Source: Amphimedon queenslandica (Eukaryota > Porifera > Demospongiae > Haplosclerida > Niphatidae). Taken from it: a DNA stretch of 64,000 nt. The notes under the pieces are model-generated. The model was given only the letters and a program-made list of their open reading frames with translations. It did not search any database and was not told the DNA's origin. The position numbers and the translations under genes were made by a program. Positions 1 through 10,013 of this stretch are shown in pieces. The first letter of the stretch is position 1. Each line of letters starts with the position of its first letter. The stretch covers positions 361,286 to 425,285 of the forward strand of contig NW_003546242.1 of the NCBI RefSeq assembly GCF_000090795.2. The letters are read 5' to 3'.

Positions 1-1815
1 GATTTAGTTCCATTTATGGACACCTTTTGGGTGCGATGAGAGAGATAGGCTTTCAGCCAACTGTAGGCCTGACCTGTGATACCCAGTGAATATAGTTTAG
101 ATAGGAGGACATCATGAGGAACTGAATCAGAGGCTTTGCATAAGTCAAGATAGGCCACATCAGTAGCTATAGTTTAGCCTCCAGATTGGGAGTAATTTGA
201 TGTACCATCACTAGCAGCTGCTGCTGTGAAGACTTCCCCTTTACAAAGCCAAACTGTGACGTAGTAATGAGAGGCACAATAAAAGTAGTGATATGATCAA
301 ATACCAGTCTTTCTAACACTTTGGAAACAGAGCATAGTAACGTTATGGGTCTACAGTTCTTTACATCTGACCTTTCCCCTGACTCACTGGAGGGAGTTAT
401 CAGGTGCACCTTCCACTCTTGAGGCAACACACCATGCATCAATGATTGACAGAACAAATGGTGTGGTAGAAAGATGGCAGAGGCACAGTGCTTTAATATC
501 ACTGGACCTATCTGATCAATTCCCATAGACTTCGGTGTTTTGAGTTGGGTTAGAGTCTTATACACATCAGCTGGTAGTATGTTAACACATCCAATACAAA
601 CTTCTGGAGGGGACCTAATTTGAGATTGATTGGTCATTGCATGACTGGAGAGCACAGAGAAGAACTGGTTAAATAGGTTGGCTTTAATGGAATCATCCAA
701 AGCAGTGACTGAATCCATTGACATAACTGATGGCAGTTGGCGAGAGGAGGAGCAGGAATTACGATACCTAGTGATGTTCCCAATGTCGTTAGGAGAAGAA
801 TTAGATACTAGGTTGGTCTGATGTAACAGCTTGGCCTCCAGGATGTGGTTGAGCAGCTTATGTTCTAGATCCAATATCTTTCTCTTGGATAATAGAGTCG
901 GTGAACGACGGTGTTTCCTCCTCAAGGTGTTAAGACAATTGATCCTGCCTCGTGTCACAGGTAAACCAACTAGGTTGAGTGTGGGAACAAATTTTAGTTG
1001 TTGGAGTGAAGAGAAAAATCCCTTAATATATGGCCGACCGAATAAGTGACCAGATTCTCTCAACATCAGAGGAGCTGTAACAATCAGAGAAGTCGTAAGA
1101 CTCTAAGAAGCTACACATTCCATCAAAATCACTTTTAGCGTAGTTAAGGACAGTGCGAGTAGACTTTTTAGTGAATTGGTTGGGAAGTGACAAGGTCATC
1201 TTCAAAAGAAAATGATCTGAGTACAAATATCTATCAGTGAAAACTGTAAGTGTGTCAATTATTTGAAGAGAGTTAGTGATAAATAGATCTAGTATACCTC
1301 CCCTGTTGTGTGTGGGGACCTTGACTACTTGGGATAGATTATGCCGAAATATAAAGTCACACAGCTGAGAGGGTAGATCTGTTGTACCCGATAATGTAGG
1401 CCAATCTATTTCTGGGAAGTTGAAGTCTCCCATTTTGAGGACAGAATTAAAAGAAGAGAGAAGGAAAGTAAGATGATTTAGGACTGAAGTTAGGTAATGG
1501 GAGTCGGAGGAAGGAGGGATGTAAACTGCACATACACACAGTGATGAGTGGGACTCAATAAGCAATGACAGAATTTCAAGCATGGGAGGGGATAATATAA
1601 CAGACACAGGAAACATCTGATGTACAGCTAATAATACACCTCTGCCTTGTGAGACTCAATCTTTACGAAATACAGAGTAATTAGTTGGTAAAATTTTACT
1701 ATCAACTATTGAGTCTGATAACCATGTTTCAGTTACTGAGAAGATATCTGGACATAGCGTGTAGGCCATTGACTGAAAGGTGCCCAACTTGTTCACAAGA
1801 CTCCTTGCATTCCAT
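1..1815 (-). pseudogene. LINE ORF2: APE endonuclease and reverse transcriptase, broken
   Basis: The endonuclease N-terminus (WNARSLVNKLG, then VTETWLSD) is readable from about 1815 downward. It meets an in-frame TGA near 1660 and resumes as the 197-codon open stretch at 1616-1023. The RT follows in another frame at 1066-167 and changes frame again near position 166. At least one stop and two frame changes therefore separate the parts, so the copy cannot make an intact protein. The codons of the RT palm motif YxDD lie beyond position 1 and cannot be judged. Confidence 0.85.
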
Positions 1816-1829
1816 AGATAGGCTACTAG

Positions 1830-2304
1830 TCAACCCTGATGTGTAAGGGAGCATCTCTTCTGTAAAACTACCTGCTCGAGGCCTCTTTCTTCCCAGGATA
1901 AGTCCTTTTTGACATAGATAGGTGAATTATTAGGCCCATAAAGAGTTGTCCGGCATGCCAAAATAGTCTGGACATCTTGAAAACTGTTGAATTTAACTAG
2001 CAGGGGACGACTTTTACCAGTGTCACGGTTGTATTTACCTACTCTTAAACAGTCTCTGATAGATATGTCGGATAGAGACGAGTCAGAGGATTCAAGAACA
2101 GAGAATATGGCTTCATGGTCTAACCGCAGTCTTTCATGATACGATGTCCCATGTGGATTTTCAGGCAGACCAAGGAAGAGAAGATTAAACTTCTTTTGGT
2201 GCAGAGGAGCATCATGAGAAATTTGAGGAACTCCTCCCATACCCAGACTATTGTCCCTTTGCTGATTAGTTACTGCAGGGCTTACACTATCAGAAGTCTA
2301 AGAG
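1830..2304 (-). pseudogene. LINE ORF1 fragment
   Basis: This open stretch reads KKFNLLFLGLPENPHGTS followed by a charged region with RVGKYNRDTGKSRPLLVKF. That is the usual RNA-binding middle part of ORF1 in CR1-like elements. The FLGLPE stretch corresponds to FSGLAE in the ORF1 of the plus-strand element at 30.3 kb. The reading frame continues left of its first Met into TSDSVSPAVTNQQRDN, so the true N-terminus is missing. Confidence 0.7.
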
Positions 2305-2342
2305 GAAAATGAAAAATCAGTGAACCAGCCGTTTTGTTCAGC

Positions 2343-2560
2343 CTATTTCTTTTCATCTTCATCATCATCAAGTCCTATCAATCCAGTAGTCATGTGTATC
2401 TCAGCATTGGTTGATGCTACAAGGATAATTTTTATGCCAATCTGCTCCAACAGTCTATGCGCAGGTCCATGTCCCATCAGATCATTCTTCAAGAATAGAA
2501 AAAGTGATGCTATGACTGCTGGATTGTACCATCTTAGCTGCATGCCACCATTAATGCAGA
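2343..2560 (-). other. Unassigned exon-like open stretch
   Basis: A short open frame sits directly upstream of the truncated LINE end. It has a hydrophobic middle (IASLFLFLKNDLMGHGP), a segment IGIKIILVASTNAEIHM and an acidic end (LDDDEDEKK, then a stop). Codon use looks coding and an AG acceptor-like site lies near 2564, so it may be the last exon of a host gene or a relic. I do not recognise the family and found no companion exon. Confidence 0.2.
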
Positions 2561-3015
2561 TCTCAGAAATGGAAAAGCAAGCTAGCTAGGTTAGCTATGC
2601 TAAGTATGCTTGGAATCAATTGCAATCGTACTTAGTGAAGGTTTCCAACTAAAAAAAGGTATTAATCTTGCATATTACTCTAAAGTGTGTAATAAATTAT
2701 TTTATTTCAAAAAATAAACAATAATTTATTAATTAATGTGATAATAATATGAACTTGACAACAGGAAGAACAGGAATAGCTACAGAATTGCAGGTAAGAT
2801 GGGACTTCTTGAACAAGGACATGTGCCAAGACTATAGCATCAGTATAGTAGATATTCCTTGACCATATTTAGTCAATCAGTGCTGTCTCTCATAAATGCT
2901 GTAAAATCATAACAATGATAATAATAATGAACTTATTGTTTGTGTAAAATAAACAAGTATCACAATTGCAACTGAAGAAATATTATAAATATCTTAAAAA
3001 ACCAACACAAACAAG

Positions 3016-3262
3016 AACATAAAAATAAAAAAACAAGATTGAGTAGGATTCAGAATGACCTACAAAAATACGAAATGAAAATCCTACTCTCGTGATGCAA
3101 ATTCTACTCTACACTGCAAGGCGATCTCTAATTCTTAAAATAATAACATTAAAAGTACAACGTAGAGTAGAATTTGCATCACGAGAGTAGGATTTTCATT
3201 TTGTATTTTTGTTGGTCATTCAAAATCCTACTTAATCTTGTTTTTTTTAATTTTTTATGTTT
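3016..3262. repeat. Foldback (MITE-like) element, arms about 95 bp
   Basis: The left arm (about 3016-3112) reappears as its reverse complement at about 3165-3262. Both contain the block GAGTAGAATTTGCATCACGA in one orientation or the other, and both end in A/T runs. The loop is about 50 bp. No coding capacity is present. This is the structure of a non-autonomous DNA transposon or foldback element. Confidence 0.8.
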
Positions 3263-3333
3263 AGGAAAATAAAGAACTAATCTTGTACTATGTGGTGTGT
3301 GGAACTGCTGCATGGGTCCAATTAGTTAAATGG

Positions 3334-3423
3334 TAGTCTCGCATGGCCAGGCTCTATACTGCTTTTTGACTTTTGGATATCCAAAAGTCAAAAAGGGGTG
3401 GAGAGTCATGCCATGCGAGACTA
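3334..3423. repeat. Small nested palindrome
   Basis: Outer arms TAGTCTCGCATGGC (3334-3347) and its complement at 3410-3423 enclose a second, almost perfect hairpin at 3362-3395 centred on GGATATCC. The whole block is only 90 bp, which fits a small MITE or a stem-loop relic. No gene overlaps it. Confidence 0.75.
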
Positions 3424-3865
3424 GTTAGACGGGGTCTGGCCAACAAAGTAGGATTCATTATGAATGGCATTAAGTAGAAATTCAATGCCCCTTAAGTTTA
3501 CAAATCACTTTAACTTAACCCTGCACACAGTGAATAACTGATATCAGTGACCTTGAGCATAAACAAGGCACTGAAGTATACTCTGCATACTTAACGATGA
3601 CACAGTACTGCTACACTTAGCTAATTTTAACTTTGTTTTTAATATCACAATGTTTAAACTCTGAATTTAACAAGTCATTATATGCATACAGTTTAAGTGG
3701 GTTCATTTACTAAAATTTTTGCCAAAATTCAAGTACTAGTGTCTCAGATTTGGAAACTGAAAGTTCCTCTACTTGTGCCGGCTCTAAAAATTAGCATTGT
3801 TTAGTTAATAATAACTAAAACTAAAACCTATTTTAGTAAGCTGTTTTCCTTTACTAAAACTAAAA

Positions 3866-4380
3866 CTAAGGCCTCGTAGTTTACACGATGACGCTAGCCT
3901 AATCTGCATCGTTTTTGCTATTACTGTTTTCAGGTGTTTACACTAATCCAGCAGCTGCGTCTTTATTGGACTTTATCATTCCTTTATAGAGTTATCCGTT
4001 TTGGTATTCGTTTTCTTTTGTTCGGATTTGATATGCGTTTTCTTGTGTTTTAGTGTAAACGAGACCCTTATTCGACTAAAAATATATCCGTTTTACTTTA
4101 AAACGTAGTCGTGTAAACCAGGCCTAAAATTCAGGCCTGGTTTACACGACGACGCTAGCCTAATCTGCATTGTTTTTGCTATTACTGTTTTCAGGTGTTT
4201 ACACTAATCCAGCAGCTGCGTTTTCATTGGACTTCATAGACTTATCTGTTTTGGTATTCGTTTTTCTTTTGTTCGGATTTGATATGCGTTTTCTTGTGTT
4301 TTAGTGTAAACGAGACCCTTATCCGACTAAAAATATATCCGTTTTACTTTAAAACGTAGTCATGTAAACCAGGCCTCAAA
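3866..4380. repeat. Two tandem copies of a MITE with GGCCTGGTTTACACGA ends
   Basis: Copy 1 spans about 3870-4127 and copy 2 about 4132-4375. They share long identical stretches, and copy 2 carries a short internal deletion. Each copy starts with GGCCT(G/C)GT(T/A)GTTTACACGA-like sequence and ends with its complement, TCGTGTAAACCAGGCC-like, so the termini are inverted repeats. Degenerate relatives occur in the RLP24 intron near 12.0-12.3 kb. There is no coding sequence, so the element is non-autonomous. Confidence 0.8.
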
Positions 4381-5729
4381 TTCCTCAGTGCTTATAACAA
4401 TAATTAAAACCAAAACTAGTACTAATTAACTATAACAAAAACTAAACTACTTTAATTGTGAGTTACATTAACTAAAACTAAAACTAAAATAGCACACTTG
4501 AAACTGCTTAAATTATTGCAGTGTAAGTAAGAGGTCTGACCACTAATACCTGCACTATACTTTTGATCAGGTCATTTGGTTCATTTACTTGTTCTTAATT
4601 TTGATCGTTTAATTGTCTTTACATAAACGGAAAGAGTTTGGTGGATAATCATAAAACTATAACTAAAACTTACTAATTATTGTGCCATACTAAAACAACA
4701 CTACTAAAAATACCATTCAAAAATGTAATCATTCTTTTACTTGTTAGCTATGAGTTGTTATAATTAGAGTCAGATAATAAAATTAAGCGCACTAAAAATG
4801 TGGCAGCACTGCTTTAGTGATAAAAACTAACTCATCTTATCAGGTGTCGTCTGGATGGCTCATAGACTGAGCCTTGCATAGAAGGATAATACATGGCTGT
4901 TGTTCATAGTCACAACAGCCTGTCGGCCGCTTCGATCGGCGGTATATCTATGGATAGATTATAGCATACCCCGTTATGTTAGCCTGCCACGGTTATTGGC
5001 AGACATGTCGCAAAAATACTGAGTCTCATTTATAGCCTTATCCAGACTTAAAACAAGACAGTGTAACTATTAAAATCAATCTACTCACAATTTACAGCAA
5101 CCCTTTAGTGCCAAAAACTAAGAAGACTCAGCGAAGTTACAGCATAAACAGGTTGTCTTTGACCTTCCTTCTCTGCTTGCAGAAATATGTGCACCAACGC
5201 CGAAGCCGTACTTCCTGACACGTCACGTATGCTGTATCATAGATATTATAGAATATTTATGGCTGTATATGCATGAGTAGTCTCGAGTAGCTAGCCCCTC
5301 CCACAAACCACGGCCGGACTTATTTATAATTAATCACGGAGAACGAATGATGTATGCATAGATCATAGATATACAAACACTATAGTACCTCTATGCCAAT
5401 TTCACTTCCGCAATGCATTAATTTATTGTTTACTGTACCATAGATTCACTATACTAAACCTATGGGAGGTGATTAGTGCCAAAATTAGGATACAGTTTTT
5501 TTAATGTGGCATTGTTATCAGCAAGCTATTTTCAAGTACCGTATTAATTTTTGTAAATGTAATTTCTACAGTATTGTAAAAATAATAATACATTAAAATA
5601 ATTTATGATAAAAAATTTTCAACTTCAAGATCTTGGACTTATTAAAACTTTACATCCTTTGCCACAGAGTAATGTTTCAAATGCCTAGATTCAAAAAACT
5701 ATAAAAAGAATTTTAATTACACATATATT
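4381..5729. other. Gene-free stretch
   Basis: I see no supported gene here. The first part is full of (A)CTAAAACTAAA-type low-complexity sequence (about 4395-4700). A more GC-balanced part at about 4840-5340 contains a short hairpin around GGCCGCTTCGATCGGCGG and could be a repeat fragment. No tRNA-like or snRNA-like fold was convincing. Confidence 0.5.
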
Positions 5730-6137
5730 TTATACTTCTTCAAACTGACTCATTGGAAACTCATGGGTAATGATTGGCTTTGTATTTATCCTATAAAACA
5801 ATAATATAATTTGTCATCTTAAAAACATGACTTAATTGGAAAAATTCATATATATATATATCTATATGTGTATTATATATATCATACTAAACAGGTCTAT
5901 ATACAAAAATATAGACCTGAGGTGGGTGTCCAAGGATGTGATATAGCCCCGAGGACCGCAGGCCCGAAGGCCATATCACATCCGAGGACACCCATCAAAG
6001 GTCTATATCTTTTGTATACAGACCGGTTTTAGTATGTTATATAGGATATATTTTATAATGATGACGGCATTTCTGAATGGCAGGTATATATACAAAAATA
6101 TAAACCCGACCACATCAAAGGATGATGTCATAATTAT

Positions 6138-6189
<52 letters not shown>

Positions 6190-8072
6190 CTGATTAACAA
6201 AATTTAAACTACACTACCAACTATTTTCTGTAGCTGTTGGAAACAATTTCAAGTAACTCCAATAAGATTCAAAAGAGGGAGCTGAGGCATTTCATTTGTA
6301 TAAAGTGTATGATCAATAATAATGCAAAACTATAATAATGAACACTGATGTGGCATGGCCAGCACCATGCAGTTACTATAGCTTACATTTTTTTGTGTAT
6401 TAGTTGCTCTGACTTCTCCCAGTCCTCAAAAATTCTTCTTCCATGTACTGTTTTAAGGACTAAGGATTTGAAAACAACATTAACCAGTGGATTTTCAATG
6501 TCAAGAGCTCCCTATACAATAGAAATATTACTAATGGGCAATAAAAATGATATTCTAATGTTTCATCAAATTTATTATTAGGTTTCGATAATTTTGGACT
6601 GCCCTTAACGTTATGCTTTCGAGTTTAAGCAATGGTTAAACTAGATGCATGATCAATTACACAATAGCAAAGACACTACCAGTTGCCTTTTGTTCTCTTA
6701 ATTATTATTAGCAAGAGTTTTTCAATAGTTAATATAGCATTTTACTAACCTTAATTAGTCCAACAAAGCAAATTTGACCTCCTTTTCTATAGAACTTAAA
6801 TAAAATAGAACTTTTCACTTTTAACAAACCTAAGATACTTAAAACAAGATCCTGCTAACTCAGTACTTCCTGTTGCTTCAATTATCCTTCCAATTCCATT
6901 CCCACCAGTTTTTTCCATTACTGAAATTATTTTAATTAACTCACATATAAGCTATAAACATACTTGTAGAATTGAGATCATCAGTGGCATTATTAATAAG
7001 AACATCTGCTCCAACTTCTTTTGCTAACTGTAACTTCTCTGGAAACATGTCACATGCATAACTGCAGGTATTAAAACATTTACACTAATTTAATATCATT
7101 TTCATACAAAATTGAAGTTTGGCAAAAAAACTATTCTCATAATCATTATTTTTGTCATTATGACAGTGATACTAGCTGCTATAATTTAGCAAGCAAAATA
7201 TATGGCAGTGGTATTTCCATAACACAGCAAAATAATTGATAAAATTAATAGCTATATACAGTATTAATAAGCATAATCAAGTATATAAAGGAATCATACT
7301 CTTGGTATTAAACGTACACTTTACTTGCTCCTAATGCTTTGGCTATACCAACTGCAAGAAGACCTACTGGTCCACATCCCAGTACTAAAACATCTTCCCC
7401 ATCAGGTTCAATTGATTCTACAGCTTGATGAGCAACACCACAAGCTGAAAATAAGTAAAATAAAAACAATCTTATTGGAGTCACTTACGTTCAAGTATGG
7501 CAGCTTGTGCATCATCTATATCTGTTTGCAATAAATAGGCAAACTTTGCAGGAATAATGGTATATTCAGAGCAGCCACCATGTTTAGTTCCTTTGCCATA
7601 ACCAAATTGGTCAAGATTCTGACAAATATGTTTTAAATCTATGTAATGAAACTCCAAAACATACAACAAAGCCATAGCCATTGCTAACCATGTGTGCACT
7701 GATAGCACTTCCCACAGTAGAAATGATTCTCAACACACACTCTTTTACCAAGGGCATACTCGCATGGAACGTCTTTCCCAACAGATACTATCTCTCCAAC
7801 CATCTCATGCCCAGGGGTGAAAGGAATCTCAGCTACTACTTTTGCAACTAATCAAGCAGAAGAGTGTATGGTACATGTCTTCCTCCCACACTTTGACACC
7901 TACCATAATTCCATTTGTATTTCTGTATATCTGTGCCACATAATGCAACCTTCTTTACCTTCACCAACAGCTCATCTTTGCTAGGTTGAGGCACTGGCAC
8001 GTCTTTGTATAAGTATGACTCAGTTGGTGATTCCTTCACAAGGGCTTTCATAAACTTGGGCAAAGTTGCCAT
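5730..8072 (-). CDS. Zinc-dependent medium-chain alcohol dehydrogenase, copy A (threonine/sorbitol dehydrogenase type)
   Basis: This is a multi-exon MDR dehydrogenase that would oxidise a polyol or amino-alcohol with NAD(P). Exon 1 (8072 to about 7909) begins MATLPKFMKALVKESP and holds the catalytic-zinc cysteine in ALCGTDIQKY. The next exon gives the catalytic-zinc segment PGHEMVGEI and the structural-zinc cysteines (ENHFYCGKCYQC, then HICQN). Later exons give the Rossmann-type loop GCGPVGLLAVGIAKALGA and NPLVNVVFKSLVLKTVHGRR. The last exon ends PIITHEFPMSQFEEV at a TAA (5730-5732). The ATG at 8072 lies about 20 nt after an AG acceptor, so a 5' UTR intron is likely. It is a tandem duplicate of the gene at 8.2-9.9 kb. 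The substrate is not determined. Confidence 0.85.
5878..6052. repeat. Palindromic element inside the last intron of dehydrogenase copy A
   Basis: The ends ATATCATACTAAA and TTTAGTATGTTATAT are inverted. Inside, GGTCTATATACAAAA-type arms form a short hairpin, and a GC-rich core (about 5930-5995) is itself a palindrome built around GGCCCGAAGGCC. This nested structure is typical of a MITE. It inflates an intron that would otherwise be short. Confidence 0.75.
6142..6187. repeat. (AT)n microsatellite
   Basis: A near-perfect AT dinucleotide run of about 46 bp in the same intron as the palindrome at 5.9 kb. The Ile-Tyr open frame across it is an artefact. Confidence 0.95.
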
Positions 8073-8178
8073 TCTTTCAGCCACACCCTCTTCTGAAAAT
8101 AATAAATGTTTTTTTACAAAAAGTAGCAGTTCAATATATATTTGTTATATTAGTTATTTTCCGGGAGTCATAAGTATT

Positions 8179-9881
8179 TTACAGCCAGCACCACTCATTA
8201 ACGTTGCAAATGCCTATGGAGACATTTATAACTATTTGCAAGAGAATAAAAAGATGACATACCTCTTCAAATTGACTCATGGGAAAGTCGTGTGTAATAA
8301 TTGGATCAGTGTTTACTCTATGCCATAAATTAACATACAAAAGTAAAAGATGGCATTAATTACTGACTTGTTTTCCTTTAAAAATCTCTCAGGTTCAATC
8401 CAGTCTTTAAAAATCCTTCGTCCATGGACCGTTTTGAGAGTTAATGATTTAAAAACTACATTGGGCAGAGGGTCTTCTATATGAAGTGGCTCCTACAACA
8501 AAATCTGTGATACAATAATTACAATAAGAATGAAGTACTTTAGGCAAGCCAACTAAAACAATAGAACCACCCTTCCTGTAATTAAGTTTATTAGAGTTTG
8601 ATTACAAATACATCACACTACCTTAATAGACTGAAACAATTATTAATCATTGGGACTACCCCAGTAGCATCAAGTAAACGTCCAATACCATTATTACTCG
8701 TTTCTTGCATTACTAACATTGCATTGACAAGTTGTATACACAAAGAATCTTTAATCATAAGTCATTACTTATCTCTTTAAGGTTTTGTGTTTTGCAATTT
8801 ACAGTCACATCAGCTCCAACTTGGCTAGCTACCTTTAGTTTTGCATCCACAATGTCACAAGCAATGCTAAAAATTTATCATGAAATTCTACAAGTCAAGA
8901 AATTGTATACTAACATTTTTGTTGCTCCCATTACTTTAGCTAAGCCAATTGCAAATAGTCCAATTGGTCCACATCCTAACAAAGAATAGCATTAAATACA
9001 CCTAAAGCCAGGACAATTAATTACCCTGAATAAGAATATCTTCTCCTATAGGATTAATGGCATCAAGTGCCTGATGAGCAACTCCACATGCTACAAATGA
9101 TTAAAGGTGAAGTGTCATGCAATTACTAGCATACGTTCTAATATTGCTGCTTTAGAATCATCCAAATCAGTTTGAAGGAGATAAGCATATTTTGCAGGCA
9201 CTATTGTGTATTCTGAACAACCTCCATAAGGAGTACCTTTTCCATGACCAAACTGATTGAGGTTTTGACAAATATGAGGTTGCCCTGTACAAAGTAATTT
9301 AATCACAGAAGCTTCAATTGGCTTAACTCACCATGCATACATTGATAACAATGCCCACAATAATAATGATTCTCAACACAAATTCTCTTTCCAATCTGAT
9401 ATTCCTGGGGAACATCTGAGCCAAGCTGCACAATCTGAAACAAAAATGTACATGTTAAGTGGTAGTCTCAGCCTGCCCCTTCACTAGTCAAAATCAAAAC
9501 TGTGTACTGTAATTTTGGGATTACATTTAAATAATTTTTTGTATTGCTATAACAATTCATTGAAGAATTACTATAGCTAAAAATTATTATTGATTTTACC
9601 TCTCCAACTGTCTCATGACCTGGTGTAAATGGAATTGCTGCAATAGTCTTTGCAACTGCATAATAAAAATCTTAAACAAAGCAGGAAATATTACTCTTAC
9701 TCTCTCCCCACTTGTACAGGGTGATGTCTGAGCCACAAATTGCAACCTTCTTCACTTTGACTAGCAGTTCACCTTGACCAGGTTGGGGCACTAATACATC
9801 TTTATAAATATAGGATTCTGTTGCTGACTCTTTGACCAGAGCTTTCATATATTTAGGAAGAGGCTGAGAAGAGCTTTCCAT
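8179..9881 (-). CDS. Zinc-dependent medium-chain alcohol dehydrogenase, copy B (threonine/sorbitol dehydrogenase type)
   Basis: The start ATG is at 9881 (MESSSQPLPKYMKALVKES). Exons read in order: catalytic Cys in AICGSDITLYKWGE; TPFTPGHE-like segment (IPFTPGHETVGE); structural zinc ligands in ENHYYCGHCYQCMH and HICQN; then ACGVAHQALDA, GCGPIGLFAIGLAKVMGA, VDAKLKVASQVGADV, NNGIGRLLDATG, HIEDPLPNVVFKSL and PIITHDFPMSQFEE. Introns are mostly 40-170 nt. Reading straight on from FEE gives 26 extra residues to a TAA at 8179. However, GAAGAG|gtatgt is also a good donor at 8262, so the true C-terminus is uncertain. The ATG lies only 132 bp from that of RLP24 on the other strand. Confidence 0.85.
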
Positions 9882-10013
9882 TGCAATGGAGCATTAAGCA
9901 TAAGCAATTAACCAGCAGCCACCTCCCTATTCTATCATTATGCGCATGCGCAGAGCTAGAGTCGCAGACCAGCCACACCCAAATGAAATAAGTCATCACA
10001 CAACACATGTGCG
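9882..10013. promoter_or_regulatory. Divergent promoter of dehydrogenase B and RLP24, with NRF-1-like palindrome
   Basis: Only 132 bp separate the two start codons. The stretch TGCGCATGCGCAG at 9941-9953 matches the palindromic NRF-1 consensus (YGCGCAYGCGCR). In animals NRF-1 sites are common in divergent promoters of mitochondrial and translation genes. No TATA box is evident. The transcription-factor assignment is inferred from the motif alone. Confidence 0.55.

Larger units (their letters stand above)
1..2310 (-). mobile_element. CR1/L2-like non-LTR retrotransposon (LINE), decayed, 3' end outside window
   Basis: Read on the minus strand, this is a LINE with an ORF1 fragment (about 2304-1830), an APE-type endonuclease (about 1810-1023) and a reverse transcriptase (about 1066-1). 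The endonuclease has MGDFNFPEIDW and a YSDHF motif. The RT has NCRPITLL, SQFGFVKGKSS, and past a frame change SVPHDVLLSKLYSLGITG. The 5' end appears truncated near 2310, because no zinc-finger N-terminus of ORF1 precedes it. The 3' part of the RT, the C-terminal domain and the 3' UTR lie left of the window. The domain order and the ORF1 match to the element at 30.3 kb suggest the CR1/L2 group. The clade is an inference. Confidence 0.88.

Noticed and set aside
831-1049. Plus-strand open frame inside the LINE
   Set aside because: It is antisense to the reverse transcriptase region, which has clear family motifs.
4840-5000. Possible tRNA or snRNA around GGCCGCTTCGATCGGCGG
   Set aside because: No acceptor stem, D/T arms or snRNA Sm site could be fitted.
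6003-6200. Open frame rich in Ile-Tyr
   Set aside because: It is produced by the (AT)n microsatellite and the adjacent palindrome.
8092-8094. Spliced-leader acceptor for dehydrogenase A as an established fact
   Set aside because: The AG site is real, but an ordinary UTR intron or read-through explains it equally well. I kept it only as a finding.
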